In this document: in pieces, positions 22,610-32,885 of the stretch
Position numbering within the stretch: position 1 is the stretch's first letter
Layout of the letters: the number at the start of each line of letters is the position of its first letter
DNA from: Deroplatys truncata
Taxonomy: Eukaryota; Arthropoda; Insecta; Mantodea; Mantidae
Assembly (NCBI GenBank): GCA_030765065.1
Contig: CM060975.1
Span: 195,901,507 to 195,965,506 of the forward strand
Length of the DNA: 64,000 nt
Direction: 5' to 3'
Made by a program: the position numbers and the translations under genes
The notes under the pieces: generated by a model
Told to the model about the DNA's origin: nothing
Database searches by the model: none
What the model saw: only the letters and a program-made list of their open reading frames with translations

Positions 22610-22939
22610 ATGAATCACTTTGGCTTCTTGTTTTGTTAAAATGTAGTTATGAAATAAATCAGTGGAGTTCTTGAGAGTATTCCTAAAATGTTTTTTGAAC
22701 AAAAACTTTCCTTTTGTGAAATGGTATTTGAATACTTTTCTACGCTCTTTGGTAAAATTGTCAAAACATTACTTCTTATTTTGTGTAGAAACCTGACGTG
22801 ATGAAAAAAAACCTTTAAGAAATCATCTGACAAAAAGTTTGAAAATGCAGACCAGTGTTATCTTTTACTCTAATCAAATCTATAACCATTTATGAGGCCT
22901 CGGTTAAATAATCAAGTTAGTATATTCTAGTTCACGTTT
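22610..22939. other. no recognised feature
   Basis: 3' flank of the preceding pseudogene. AATAAA-like signals occur, but none is compelling. Confidence 0.4.
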
Positions 22940-23424
22940 ACTTACTCTACAGATCACCTATAATAAGCAGAGGAATTATTGCACTCCACCCAAGAATTCG
23001 GAACGGATTTTTCATGGGAAATACGTGTTTTGAGATTCCCCAATTAAAAAAATGGTCCGGATATGTGGGTGTATCCGTGAGTCTGTGCATAACTCAAAAA
23101 CGAAAAGTCAGTTGAAAACCAAACTTGGTTCATTATGTTTCTTTGAAATTTCAAGTACTTACTTTACTTAGCTGGTGAGGCGCTATTCTATTTCTTTTCT
23201 TTTTTCTCGTGGTCATGCAAAGATCGTGGAATTTCAAAGCCATTGCTAAGGAACACGCTCTATAAAAATCTGACTATCGTTTTACCTACTGTCCTACAAC
23301 GAAATGTGTAAACGTGTAATGAAAGTTTATTTGGATTTTAAAAAAAAGTAGATAGAATAATAAGCTTTTGTAAGAATATTTCGTAGAAGAGTGAGTAGAG
23401 GAAGTTGTGTGAATGTAGCACATA
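22940..23424 (-). mobile_element. family X copy 6, internally deleted
   Basis: Left end ACTTACTCTACAGATCACC, right end GAGTAGAGGAAGTTGTGTGA then GTAGCACATAA. Both termini survive but about half of the interior is missing. Confidence 0.8.
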
Positions 23425-24083
23425 ATTTTTTGCTCTCTTTTAATTAAAGAACCATATTTGCTTAAAAGTCCATGAAAGCAAATGCCTTTTACTATGGGAA
23501 TAGAAAATGCGATTTTGAAAAACTATCGTATGGTAACAAAACCAAACCGAAATTAATGGGATGGTATTTTGCACCTCAGATTCAGATATTTTGTAATACG
23601 TGATATTCAGAATATTCTGAGAATAATTTAAGCTAGTCTTACCTTATTTGTAGGTGTGCACTGTAATAATATGAATTCACGAAGCTTTATCAGGAACTAC
23701 TACCAGCTCTGTGGCATTCTCTGCGGTTGGCTAAAATCCTTTCCGGAAAACGTTCTAATCTCTAAATAAACGAAGAACCCGACGGTTGCCGAAAAGTAAG
23801 CTTCGTCTTGTACCACTATTTTAATTTATACAACCACTATGCAGACTGTATGCATGGACTTTGATCTGTAATTACATAGTTTTTGCAGAGGTTTTAGTTC
23901 TTATTTCTCCACGGCCTGTCGACTTATTTCGTCCTCATTAAACACATCATTACGTCTTGTTCTTTCTTCCTACTCAGTGGTATCCTGTAGCTATATAATC
24001 TGATAAACATTTTTGGTATTCGTTTCTCTTTCATCCTTAATATATGCTGACAGCGCCAGTTATTTTTATTTTCCTTAACTTTT
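23425..24083. other. no recognised feature
   Basis: Mixed-composition DNA between two family X copies. Confidence 0.45.
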
Positions 24084-24550
24084 ATTTTCTATACCTTATA
24101 CATAGCAAGAAGAGAAGGTATTGCATTCCACCCCAAAGCTCGATATTCCGATATCACCGCAAATTCATTGTTTTGAGGCCTCCTGAATCAAAAAAAAAAA
24201 AAAAAAAAAACGAGAAGAATTTTTAGAAAACTTTGTGTGTGAGTGGTGTGTCCGAACAGAATAAAATCAAAAACGAATTGTCAGATAAACATGTAGCATT
24301 TCCAAAGATGCAACACGAAGATATCCAAGAAAATTCCCCTACACCAAACTACAATTTTTTTTCAGAAAAATGGCTTTAACGATTTTGATTAAAACACCAT
24401 ATATTAAATATTTGTTAATTACAAATAGAATGAGCATCTTGACTTTTTTGAGAATAGTTTGTGAAGTCCCCTTCATTCGGAAAGAAATTTCTATAATCTT
24501 GCATAACAGGTAACTATTAAGCAATAGACGAAAACGTACTACACAAAAAT
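24084..24550 (-). mobile_element. family X copy 7, truncated
   Basis: Left end TTTTCTATACCTTATACATA and family interior to ACTACACAAAAAT, where it abuts the start of another copy in the opposite orientation at 24551. A poly-A run replaces part of the GAATCCAAAAAAAGC segment. Confidence 0.82.
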
Positions 24551-26340
24551 TCTGATGTGTTACATTCACATGACCTTTTTCTACCATCTATCTTTATTAG
24601 TGGGTGTACAGACTTTCTTATTTAATCTTATTACTATCTCTACTACGTATAGTATAGTAAGAAGGGGAAGTATTGTATTCCACCCAAAAATTCGATACCG
24701 AGATTTCACCGGAAATATATGTTTTGAGACTCCCTGAATCCAAAAAAAGCATTTTTGGAAACATGTCCGTGAGTGTGTCTGTGTGTGTCTGTGAACAGCA
24801 TAACTCAGAAACGAACAGTCGGATAAACACCAAACTTGGTATTTAGGTTCAGTATCTTCCAGAGAGCGACACGGAGGTTTTCAAGAAAATCCCCCCACCC
24901 CAGATTACCCTTTACATGGATCATTTTTTGAAAATTTTAATTTTCTCATAAATGGCTCTAACGATTTTGATTAAAATATCATATATTTAAGATATTTTCA
25001 TGACAAATAAAATGTATATCTTGAATTTTCAGGGAATGTCTCCAAAAGTATTCTTCATTGTGAACGACTTTTGCATAACTGGTAAACCATAAGAGATAGA
25101 CAAAATTTTACTACACAAAAAATGTAGATCGGCTTCAAATACACAATTTATGTCATACATTTTTTGGGTTGAGTGAACTATTTTCGCGATATTGCTTGTT
25201 ATTCCCTTAAATTTTTCAATTCTTATTTTCTCAAATGGGATTTCTTTATTCATTTTTTTGTCTTGGATATGCAAAGAGTATTAATCGGTGGCAAAGAGAA
25301 TGGTGTTGCACATAATAACCAGCTATTAAGAGATATGTCTTTTCTTATATTGCCCTTGCAAATACAAAACAAGGGGAACATAACAGACCTTAAGCGAGAG
25401 TAAAATATTTTTAGAACTGGTCGCTATGTGTAAAATGTAATTCTCTTTGCATGTCAAAAGATCGTTTCCGCAAATGTTTATCTCGATTAATATGAAATGG
25501 ATGGAGAAAAGAGTTTGTAAAAATAGTTTGTACAAGAGTAGAGAAAGTCATGTGAGTGTAACACGTCAGACTTTTTTCTATCTACTACATTTTAATCCAA
25601 ATAAACCTTTGCAAAACCCGCTGCATTACACATTTCGTTATATACAGAATGAGAACAGCGATAGTCAAATGTTTTAAGAACTGGACGCTATATGTTGGCC
25701 TTAAAATTCCATACTGTTTCCATGCAATCACGAGAAACAGCTGAATGTTGAAAGCACTTTAAGAGAATGATCAGGACGTGAACAAATCGAACCTTTAATA
25801 ACGGATATCTCGGAAACGGCTTATGCCACAGAAAAACGTATTTTAAGTAAATTGTGTGTTTTAAAGAGATCTATATTTTATGTATAGCACGTTTTCGTCT
25901 ATCCCTTAACGTTTACCAGTTATACAAGATTATACAAAATTCCTTCCGAATGAAGAGGACGTCACAGGCTATTCCCAGAAATTTGATATACATTTTATTT
26001 GCCATATCAGTATCCTTAATATATGGATTTTAATCAAAATCGTAGGACCCATGTTTTGGAAAATAAACATTTTTGAAAAATGTTCCATGTAAAGGGCAGT
26101 TGGGGTGGGGCATGTTTTTGAAAATCTTCTTGCATCTTTGGTAAGCACTGAACCTAAATACCAAGTGTGGTATTTATCCGAATTTTTCGTTTTTGAGTTA
26201 TGGTTTACACACACACATACCTTTTTCTAAAAATGCTTTTTTAGATTCAGGGTCTCAAAACATGTATTTCCGGTGAAATCTCGGTATCGGATTTTGAGTG
26301 GAATGCAAAACTTGTGCCTACTATGTACGTGTAGAGAAAA
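24551..26340 (+). mobile_element. family X copy 9, interrupted by a nested copy
   Basis: The 5' piece 24551-24631 (TCTGATGTGTTACATTCACA...) and the 3' piece 25571-26340 (CTATCTACTACATTTTAATC ... GTGTAGAGAAAATAAAA) together follow family order. The gap between them is exactly the nested copy 24632-25570. The 3' end keeps CTACTATGTACGTGTAGAG. Confidence 0.8.
24632..25570 (-). mobile_element. family X copy 8, nested in copy 9
   Basis: Left end ACTATCTCTACTACGTATAG, right end GTAGAGAAAGTCATGTGA then ACACGTCAGA. It sits in a T run of the host copy. The microsatellite is short (GTGTGTCTGTGTGTGTCTG). Confidence 0.9.
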
Positions 26341-26342
26341 TA

Positions 26343-26437
26343 AAAATGTAGTCCTGTTTAAAACAATTTATTTCAAATAACATTTTTGTGCCATAAGCCA
26401 TTTCCGAGATATCCGTTATTAATGGTTCAAATTATTC
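26343..26437 (-). mobile_element. family X internal fragment
   Basis: About 95 bp matching the segment TTTATTTCAAATAAC...CATAAGCCATTTCC...GAGATATCC of older copies. No termini are present. Confidence 0.7.
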
Positions 26438-27019
26438 AATACTGTGCTCAGCGCAGCACGCCGAGAATCATTAACGTCGTGAAAAATTCTCAAGGTGCAA
26501 ACGCATACAATTAAAACTAGAGTCGGGAACAACTGACCAATTAAACGACTTGCCTTTCAACAATCTGCTTGTTTAATAAGTATAATGTGTAATATACACC
26601 AAAGGCCTCAAGGAAACTGCAAGTTATAAAAAAACAATTACGACGTGAAGGTAGCAAGAAATTCCAAATAGAATAAAAACACCAAAGCTTAATTAAGATT
26701 CAAAATAATTTCGAAAATTCCTAATCTTGAATCATAATGTCTTCTCACGAAATAATTTACCTGAAATTCAGCTAAAGGCACGCTTCGCGTCAGCAGCAGG
26801 AATAAATAGCCTGTGACTTGGTCTTTTCGCAACATAACAAATTGCAACAAAAGTCTGCCCATATTATCACAGTTTCGAAACACAATACACTTTACATATG
26901 TAGCGTATTCTAATCTGGGCTTGCAGATTATAAAAGGAACAATAAATAATTTATCACTAGAAGCTAAAAAAGAACACTCTGTATTGAAAAAGTTTGCAAA
27001 AGTTAAAGGAATTTCCAAC
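26438..27019. other. no recognised feature, possibly LTR-derived
   Basis: It lies downstream (minus strand) of the promoter-like block at 27030-27170. A 110-codon minus-strand frame at 26689-27021 has no recognisable domain. Confidence 0.35.
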
Positions 27020-27480
27020 AAGAACCAAATAGAACTTTTATAGTTTCAACCTCAACCAAACGCGTACCTGTACAAAGAGCGCCAAAGAAAATCTCACTGC
27101 ACCTCGCGTCTATGTCGCATTATTTATCGTTGTACGTGGTCTTGCGAAGACATGGCCATTTCATTGGTTGCTTTAGGCCACGGTACAAGGGTGCGCCAGT
27201 CATTCTGCTAAATAGTTACACCAATAACCACAACAAAGATTACAAAATGGCGTAGAAACGAAAAATGTGTTTACGCTCTCGATCGTATTGACTAAAAGAG
27301 AAAGATCTAGAGTGAGTGCATTCAGTTTGTCATACAGACCTCTTATTGTGATTGATAGCCCATTGATGAAGGTAGTTTCTGCCCCACGTATGGAAGCCAA
27401 TTTGAAGAAGGAGAATTTTAGGAGGAGTTGTATTGTGTTTCGACTGTTGGGGAGCCGAACTTGAAATAGTTGCAACCGCA
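27020..27480 (-). mobile_element. possible LTR-retrotransposon fragment
   Basis: On the minus strand AACCAATGAAATGG (about 27170) lies upstream of ACTATAAAAGTTC (about 27035), a CCAAT/TATA pair like that of the LTR element at 11.4-15.6 kb. At 27381-27403 the minus strand reads TTGGCTTCCATACGTGGGG, similar to the primer-binding-like motif of that element. A 93-codon minus-strand frame (27200-27481) lies between them. No paired LTR is visible, so this may be a solo or partial element. Confidence 0.35.
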
Positions 27481-27889
27481 CGTATGGTAAAAGGTTTCCG
27501 GTGGCCTTCGTCCCAAGTTTAAAAATATTAACTTTGTATTTTTACTGCTTCTTTAAATATTATATACTTATGTTTGCCTCGGCTGCGTCAGTATTAATTT
27601 GTAGAGACATGAATATCTTAACAAGGCGTGGTGCGGCTGAAGAATGTAGGCTTACACAGATTATAATTTGTACTTCACTCCATTTATTAATTCTTTAAAC
27701 GATTAAAATAACACTTCACTGATATAGAGAACTGTGAGATTCTTTTATTAATTACTTGCACTTTTTAACACGTAAACTATTTTCGTCTCACACTGAATAC
27801 GTATTAAACTTCTCGAGGACGCGTTTCGCGTCTGGTTAGTAACGCTGTCTGCTAGCAACTGACGCCTGAATTTGTACAATTTAACGTTT

Positions 27890-28445
27890 GCAAATTTCTC
27901 AATTTCTTTGTTTAGAATGGTAAATCCTTCTTCTGCTCTTAGAAATCTCATCTCTGCTGTTTCTATATTTTTGCTATCTGAACTATTCACTGCCCATTTT
28001 CACTCCCATTTGTTGCCTTTGGTACTATCATTACTTTATAGAATTTCATTTGTGTTGCTTTTGACGTCTTATTCTTTAATTTCTCATCTATTCGTCTTTG
28101 CCTAGTTTTATATTCAGATCTTCATTTTACTGTGTGCTACGTTGAAGCCTAGGTAATTAAAGCTAAAGGCTGGTTTTATTATTTCTTCATTTATAACCAT
28201 CTTATTTCTTACATGGTTTTTTTTCTCCTAAAAGCCACTGATTTCGTCTTGGCTGTTGAAACCTTTAAATTATACGTCTCCAAGATATCTTTCAGTTTTT
28301 GACATTTCTCTGTAACCCATCTTACGTTTCTTCGAAAATAACCTGATCTTCAACGAATAGATTTATTTTCAGCATGCATCTATTTATTAGAATATGCCCG
28401 ATAGAATGGTTTTTCCACTCTTTTAGTGCTTCGTCTGCACAATAT
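27890..28445 (-). pseudogene. decayed RTE/CR1-like non-LTR reverse transcriptase, C-terminal half
   Basis: Reading the minus strand with several frame changes gives NLFVEDQVIFEE (equivalent of the catalytic F-x-D-D-Q motif), YNLKVSTAKTKSVAF, FSFNYLGFNV, KSTQ-like KATQMKFYKVM, GSENG and ETAEMRFLRAEEGFTI. This order (FADDQ, K-x-S-x-x-K-T-K, YLG, KFYKVM...LLYGSE, EMRFLRA-x-x-G) is the thumb and post-RT region of many insect RTE-like or CR1-like elements. The second catalytic Asp is lost (VED for ADD) and stops and frameshifts are frequent, so it is an old dead copy. The N-terminal endonuclease is not present. Confidence 0.75.
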
Positions 28446-28499
28446 ATGTAACGTTTGTTACAGTTTTTGCTCTCAGATTGTTACAATTTGTAGCACTGG

Positions 28500-28880
28500 G
28501 AAATGATTGAGCGGGAAAGGAAGGCAAGAAAATTATAATGCCGGTCCCATTTTACTTAACACTTGGAAACACGAATTGTCCCTAGAGGTTACAAATTATT
28601 CAAATCTCTCCACAAAGGACAGGAAAGAAATTAATTTGAAGATTCAAAAAAATATATGTTAAACCCAATAAAGAGTTGTTTCTTGCAGCCAGACAATAGA
28701 AATATATTCTTTATTCTCGACCATGCCAAAATGTAGTATTTATACGACTGGTAGCAGTACTTTAATGGGCCTCATTAAAGTCCACCTGTTCATTCGACCA
28801 ATCAGAAGTGGCAACGTAACATTGTGAAAGCGCAAGTATCGATTATTCTCGTTTCGATCGACAATGGTACTAGCGCGAGT
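28500..28880. other. promoter-like block, possibly LTR or Crypton 5' flank
   Basis: It contains a CCAAT box (GACCAATCAG at about 28796, readable on the plus strand, with ATTGG on the other strand) and, for minus-strand reading, CGTATAAATAC at about 28744-28734. GC content is higher than in the surroundings, with CpGs near 28845-28880. It lies immediately left of family X host copy 28891-30697, beyond which the tyrosine recombinase begins, so it could be the displaced 5' flank of that gene. Confidence 0.3.
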
Positions 28881-28890
28881 TTAGAAAAAA

Positions 28891-30697
28891 TCTGATGTGT
28901 TACACTCACATAACTTTCTCTACTCTTGTACAATCTAATTTTACAAACGCCTATTCTCCATATGCTTCATGTTAATCGAGATATCGAGATGTCAATCTTA
29001 TTGGTAATTTTCTTGTAGATGCAAGGGGAATATGGCAGCTTTTAAGCGATAGTCAAATATTTTAACGCTGGTTGCTATGTGGCGAATTCCATTCTCTTTG
29101 CATGTTCAGGACATAAAAAAATGAATAACGAATTTGAGAAAAAGTATAAGTATTGGAAAATTTAAGGAAATAACAAGCAATATCTCGAAAACGGTTCACT
29201 CAACAAAAGAAACGTATATGACATAAGTTGTGTATTTTAACGCGATCTACATTTTTTGTGTAGTAAAATTTTGTTTATCTCTTATGGTTTACCAGTTATG
29301 CAAAAGTCGTTCACAATGGAGAATATTTTTGGAGACATTCCCAGAAAATTCGAGATATACATTTTATTTGTCATGACAATATCTTAAACATATGATATTT
29401 TAATCAAAATCGTTAGAGCCGTTTTTGAGAAGATTAAAATTTTCGAAAAATGTTCCATGTAAAGGGTAGTCTGGGGTGGGGGGATTTTCTTGAAAACCTT
29501 CGTGTCGCATCTCTGGAAGATACTGAACCTAAATACCAAGTTTGGTGTTTATCCGACTGTTCGTTTTAGAGTTATGCTGTTCACAGACACACAGACACAC
29601 AGACACACAGACAGACACACAGACACACAGACACACAGACACACAGACAGACACACACACGGACATGTTTCCAAAAATGCTTTTTACTTTCTCTACTACG
29701 TATAGTAAGTAGGGGAAGTATTGCATTCCACCCAAAAATTCGATACCGAGATTTCACCGGAAATACATGTTTTGAGACTCACTGAATCCAAAAAAAGCAT
29801 TTTTGGAAACATGTCCGTGTGTGTGTCTGTCTGTGTGTCTGTGTGTCTGTGTGTCTGTGTGTCTGTCTGTGTGTCTGTGTGTCTGTGTGTCTGTGAACAG
29901 CATAACTGAAAAACGAAGAGTCGGATAAACACCAAACTTGGTATTTAGGTTCAGTATCTTCCAGAGATGCGACACGAAGGTTTTCAAGAAAATCCCCCCA
30001 CCCCAGACTACCCTTTACATGGAACATTTTTCGAAAATTTTAATTTTCTCAAAAACGGCTCTAACGATTTTGATTAAAATATCATATGTTTAAGATATTG
30101 TCATGATAATTAAAATGTATATCTCGAATTTTCTGGGAATGTCTCCAAAAGTATTCTTTATTATGAACGACTTTTTCATAACTGGTAAACCATAAGAGAT
30201 AGACAAAATTTTACTACACAAAAAATGTAGATCGCGTTAAAATACACAATTTATGTCATATACATTTCTTTTGTTGAGTGAACCGTTTGCGAGATATTGC
30301 TTGTTATTCCCTTAAATTTTCCAATACTTATAGTTTTTCTCCAATTCGTTATTCATTCTTTTATGTCCTGGACATGCAAAGAGAATGGAATGCGCCACAT
30401 AGCAACCAGCGTTAAAATATTTGACTATCGCTTAAAACCTACCATATTCCCCTTGCATCTACAAGAAAATTACAAATAAGATTGACATCTCGATATCTCG
30501 ATTAATATGAAGCATATGGAGAATAGGCGTTTGTAAAAATAGATTGTACAAGAGTAGAGAAAGTCATGTGAGTGTAACACATCAGATTTTTTTGGATTCA
30601 GTGATTCTCAAAACATGTATTTCCGGTGAAATCTCGGTATCGAATTTTTGGGTGGAATGCAATACTTCCCCTACTTACTATACGTAGTAGAGAAAGT
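28891..30697 (+). mobile_element. family X host copy, split by a nested copy
   Basis: TCTGATGTGTTACACTCACA begins at 28891 after AAAAAA, and the copy ends ACTATACGTAGTAGAGAAAGT at 30697. Its sequence breaks at 29682-29685 in a T run and resumes at about 30587 with TTTTTTTGGATTCAG. The AC/AG microsatellite (ACACAGACAGACAC units) is 29581-29660. Confidence 0.93.
29686..30586 (-). mobile_element. family X copy nested in the previous copy
   Basis: ACTTTCTCTACTACGTATAG at the left, GTGTAACACATCAGA at the right, T runs outside both ends. It is opposite in orientation to its host, producing a large imperfect palindrome. The microsatellite (GTGTGTCTGTCTGTG units) spans about 29816-29892. Confidence 0.95.
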
Positions 30698-30705
30698 AAA
30701 AAGTC

Positions 30706-31846
30706 AAAATATCTGACACTAGTAACAGTAACATTCAACTTACACCCCCAGAAATTACGACAAAAGCACTCAATGTTACCAATAACTTATTGTCATAAAA
30801 GTCAAGAAAGATGTACGAGAAATTCTATTCACAATTCATGGATTGGAGAATATCAAAAGGTTCTCAGTTCGTTCTCAGAAAATGTATTGCTAGTGTATTT
30901 CGAAGAATTGTCTCTAAATATGAAATCATCGACCTTGTGGACTCACTATTCTATTTTGAAATCAACACTCAACATTAGACACCAAATTGACTTATCTAAA
31001 TACCCAAAACTGAACAGCTTACTAAAACTCAAATCAGAGGGATATAAAGGGAAAAAAGCCAAAACATTTACACCTAATGAGTTGAAAACATTTATAAATG
31101 AAGCACCTGATGTTAAATACCTCATGATAAAGTAAGTTTTTTTTTAACGTTACCAAGTAGTTTCTTAAAATTAACAAATGTATTAACAGGCGTGGTGAAA
31201 AAGTGCTGGGTAACGTGATTAATATTGTTCCAGGTAGCTACAATTTTTGGAATAATGGGTGCTTGCCGAAGACATGAATTGCATCAATTAAAAGTTGATA
31301 ATGTAAAGGATACTGGATCAACTATTCTGGTTATTATCCCAAACACCAAGACAAAATCAACAAGAACCTTTACAGTAACAGGCAAGTATTATGATATTTG
31401 CCGTAAATACGTAAATCTACGTCCCAATGTATGCAACACTCCCTCCTTCTTTATAAATTACCAAAATGGAAAATGCATCGCGCAGAATGTCGGCATAAAT
31501 AAGCTAGGAAATGTGGGGAAAGAAATAGCTGCATACCTTAATCTCCCCAACCCCAAGTTATACACAGGGCATTGCTTTCGCAGGAGTTCTGCGACAATTC
31601 TGGTAGATGCTGGTGGCGACATAACACTAAAACGTCATGGAGGCTGGAAATCCACAACTGTCGCAGAAGGCTATTGAAGAATCAGTACAAAATAAAATTG
31701 AAATTTCAAACAAAATACTAAAATCAACAGAAAAAGAAAACACACAAATTAACATCAATTCACCTTCAACTTCAACTATTCAACAAAGCTCATTCCCGCA
31801 AATTCATTTCAGTAATTGTACAATAAATAACCTACATTTGAAATAA
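30706..31846 (+). pseudogene. Crypton-like tyrosine recombinase, inactivated
   Basis: This would be a DNA strand-exchange enzyme of the phage-integrase fold. Exon 1 begins directly after the family X copy: TPPEITTKALNVTNNLLS, an in-frame TAA, then KSRKMYEKFYSQFMDWRISK, a frame change near 30862, SFSENVLLVYFEELSLNMKS (core-binding domain) and KTFTPNELKTFINEAP. An intron-like gap (31132-31224) follows. Exon 2 carries FGIMGACRRHELHQL (catalytic Arg), NTKTK (beta-hairpin Lys), TGHCFRRSSATILV (H-x-x-R), RHGGWKS and AEGY (nucleophile). Directly after the tyrosine, two bases are missing and a stop follows. The tail EESVQNKIEISNKIL continues in another frame to 31846. The expected AAGGTAAGT donor reads AAAGTAAGT, breaking the frame. 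No start Met is seen, perhaps displaced by the X insertion. All catalytic residues survive. Confidence 0.82.
31132..31224 (+). other. probable intron in the tyrosine recombinase gene
   Basis: GTAAGT at 31132 and TTGTTCCAG at about 31233 bracket non-coding DNA between two parts of the recombinase domain. Exact joining leaves a +1 frame error, consistent with loss of one G at the donor. Confidence 0.55.
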
Positions 31847-31849
31847 AGT

Positions 31850-32880
31850 CAGTTCTGTTCATATTACCATTAGCATTAATTGTAAAATGATATTTCAATA
31901 AATTCAATTTTTTCTTGTTTTCATTGTCTATACTTTTTTTTAGGTTAAAGTGTGTCACATGTTAACAGCTGTTTATAGGGAAGTAATCAATATTTCTGCG
32001 TCTGCGTAGTACGTCTCACAACGCTAGCAACTTTGTTTGACCCAGGTGCTACTAGGTCATTGTATTGTAACCATAGATAAAGCAATAACGATTGTATCAC
32101 ATCACTCAAACCAGAAACGAATACTTATGAAACCTTTAATTTAGATACTTGGTCGAGCATAAACAGTCGTATGAAACTTGACTATAATGGTGATTAAAAT
32201 GCTCGTATGATAATGATTAGCTTTAGTCTCTCTTGCACTATACATTCACGAATAAGAAATTTACAATATTTCTTTGCAATAAAGTATTCTCACTCTATTC
32301 ACTAGAATTACAGAAAGTGGGCACACGCACAGAATTTTGAAATTTAAAACTTACTTATAGAAAATATGAGGAGCATCGTTTCAAAACGTATTAAGTGCAC
32401 AGCAGAACATTTTTCAGAAATGAGGAAAACCGTTTTACTCCTTAACAAGGAAAGCTATCTGCAAAATTGAGACGTTAGGGTTTAGATACTGAAGTAGTGT
32501 TTGAGAATCGTCAAAAACTAAAATTGGTTTTTCATTAACTAGCATATTTTAATTTAAATTTGGCACTTAATACATTTTGAAACGATATACTGAACATAAT
32601 ACGTTTTGGACCGTTTATTCAGTAAAAAATAGAGAGGAGGTAAAACACTAATAGCATTCCAAAGAAATTTTGCTGCAGTTTATATTCAGTTTATATTTTT
32701 AAATCATTGTCTCAACTATACGTACACTTCAGAGTAAGTAGAATAAATTAGTGTGAATGGCACTGATAACATTTATCTTTTATTAACGCAATAGGTCTAA
32801 ATACATATTTTAAGGTTACAAATTCTGCTGTTTAAATGCACAAAGACGCAAAAACTTGAACTTTACAGCAGAGCTAGGAC
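31850..32880. other. no recognised feature
   Basis: 3' flank of the recombinase pseudogene and AT-rich spacer. AATAAA occurs near 31899. Confidence 0.45.
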
Positions 32881-32885
32881 AAAAG

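Noticed and set aside
29490-30027. Multiple overlapping frames rich in TQTHRHTD
   Set aside because: Translation of the ACAGACAC microsatellite in two nested family X copies.
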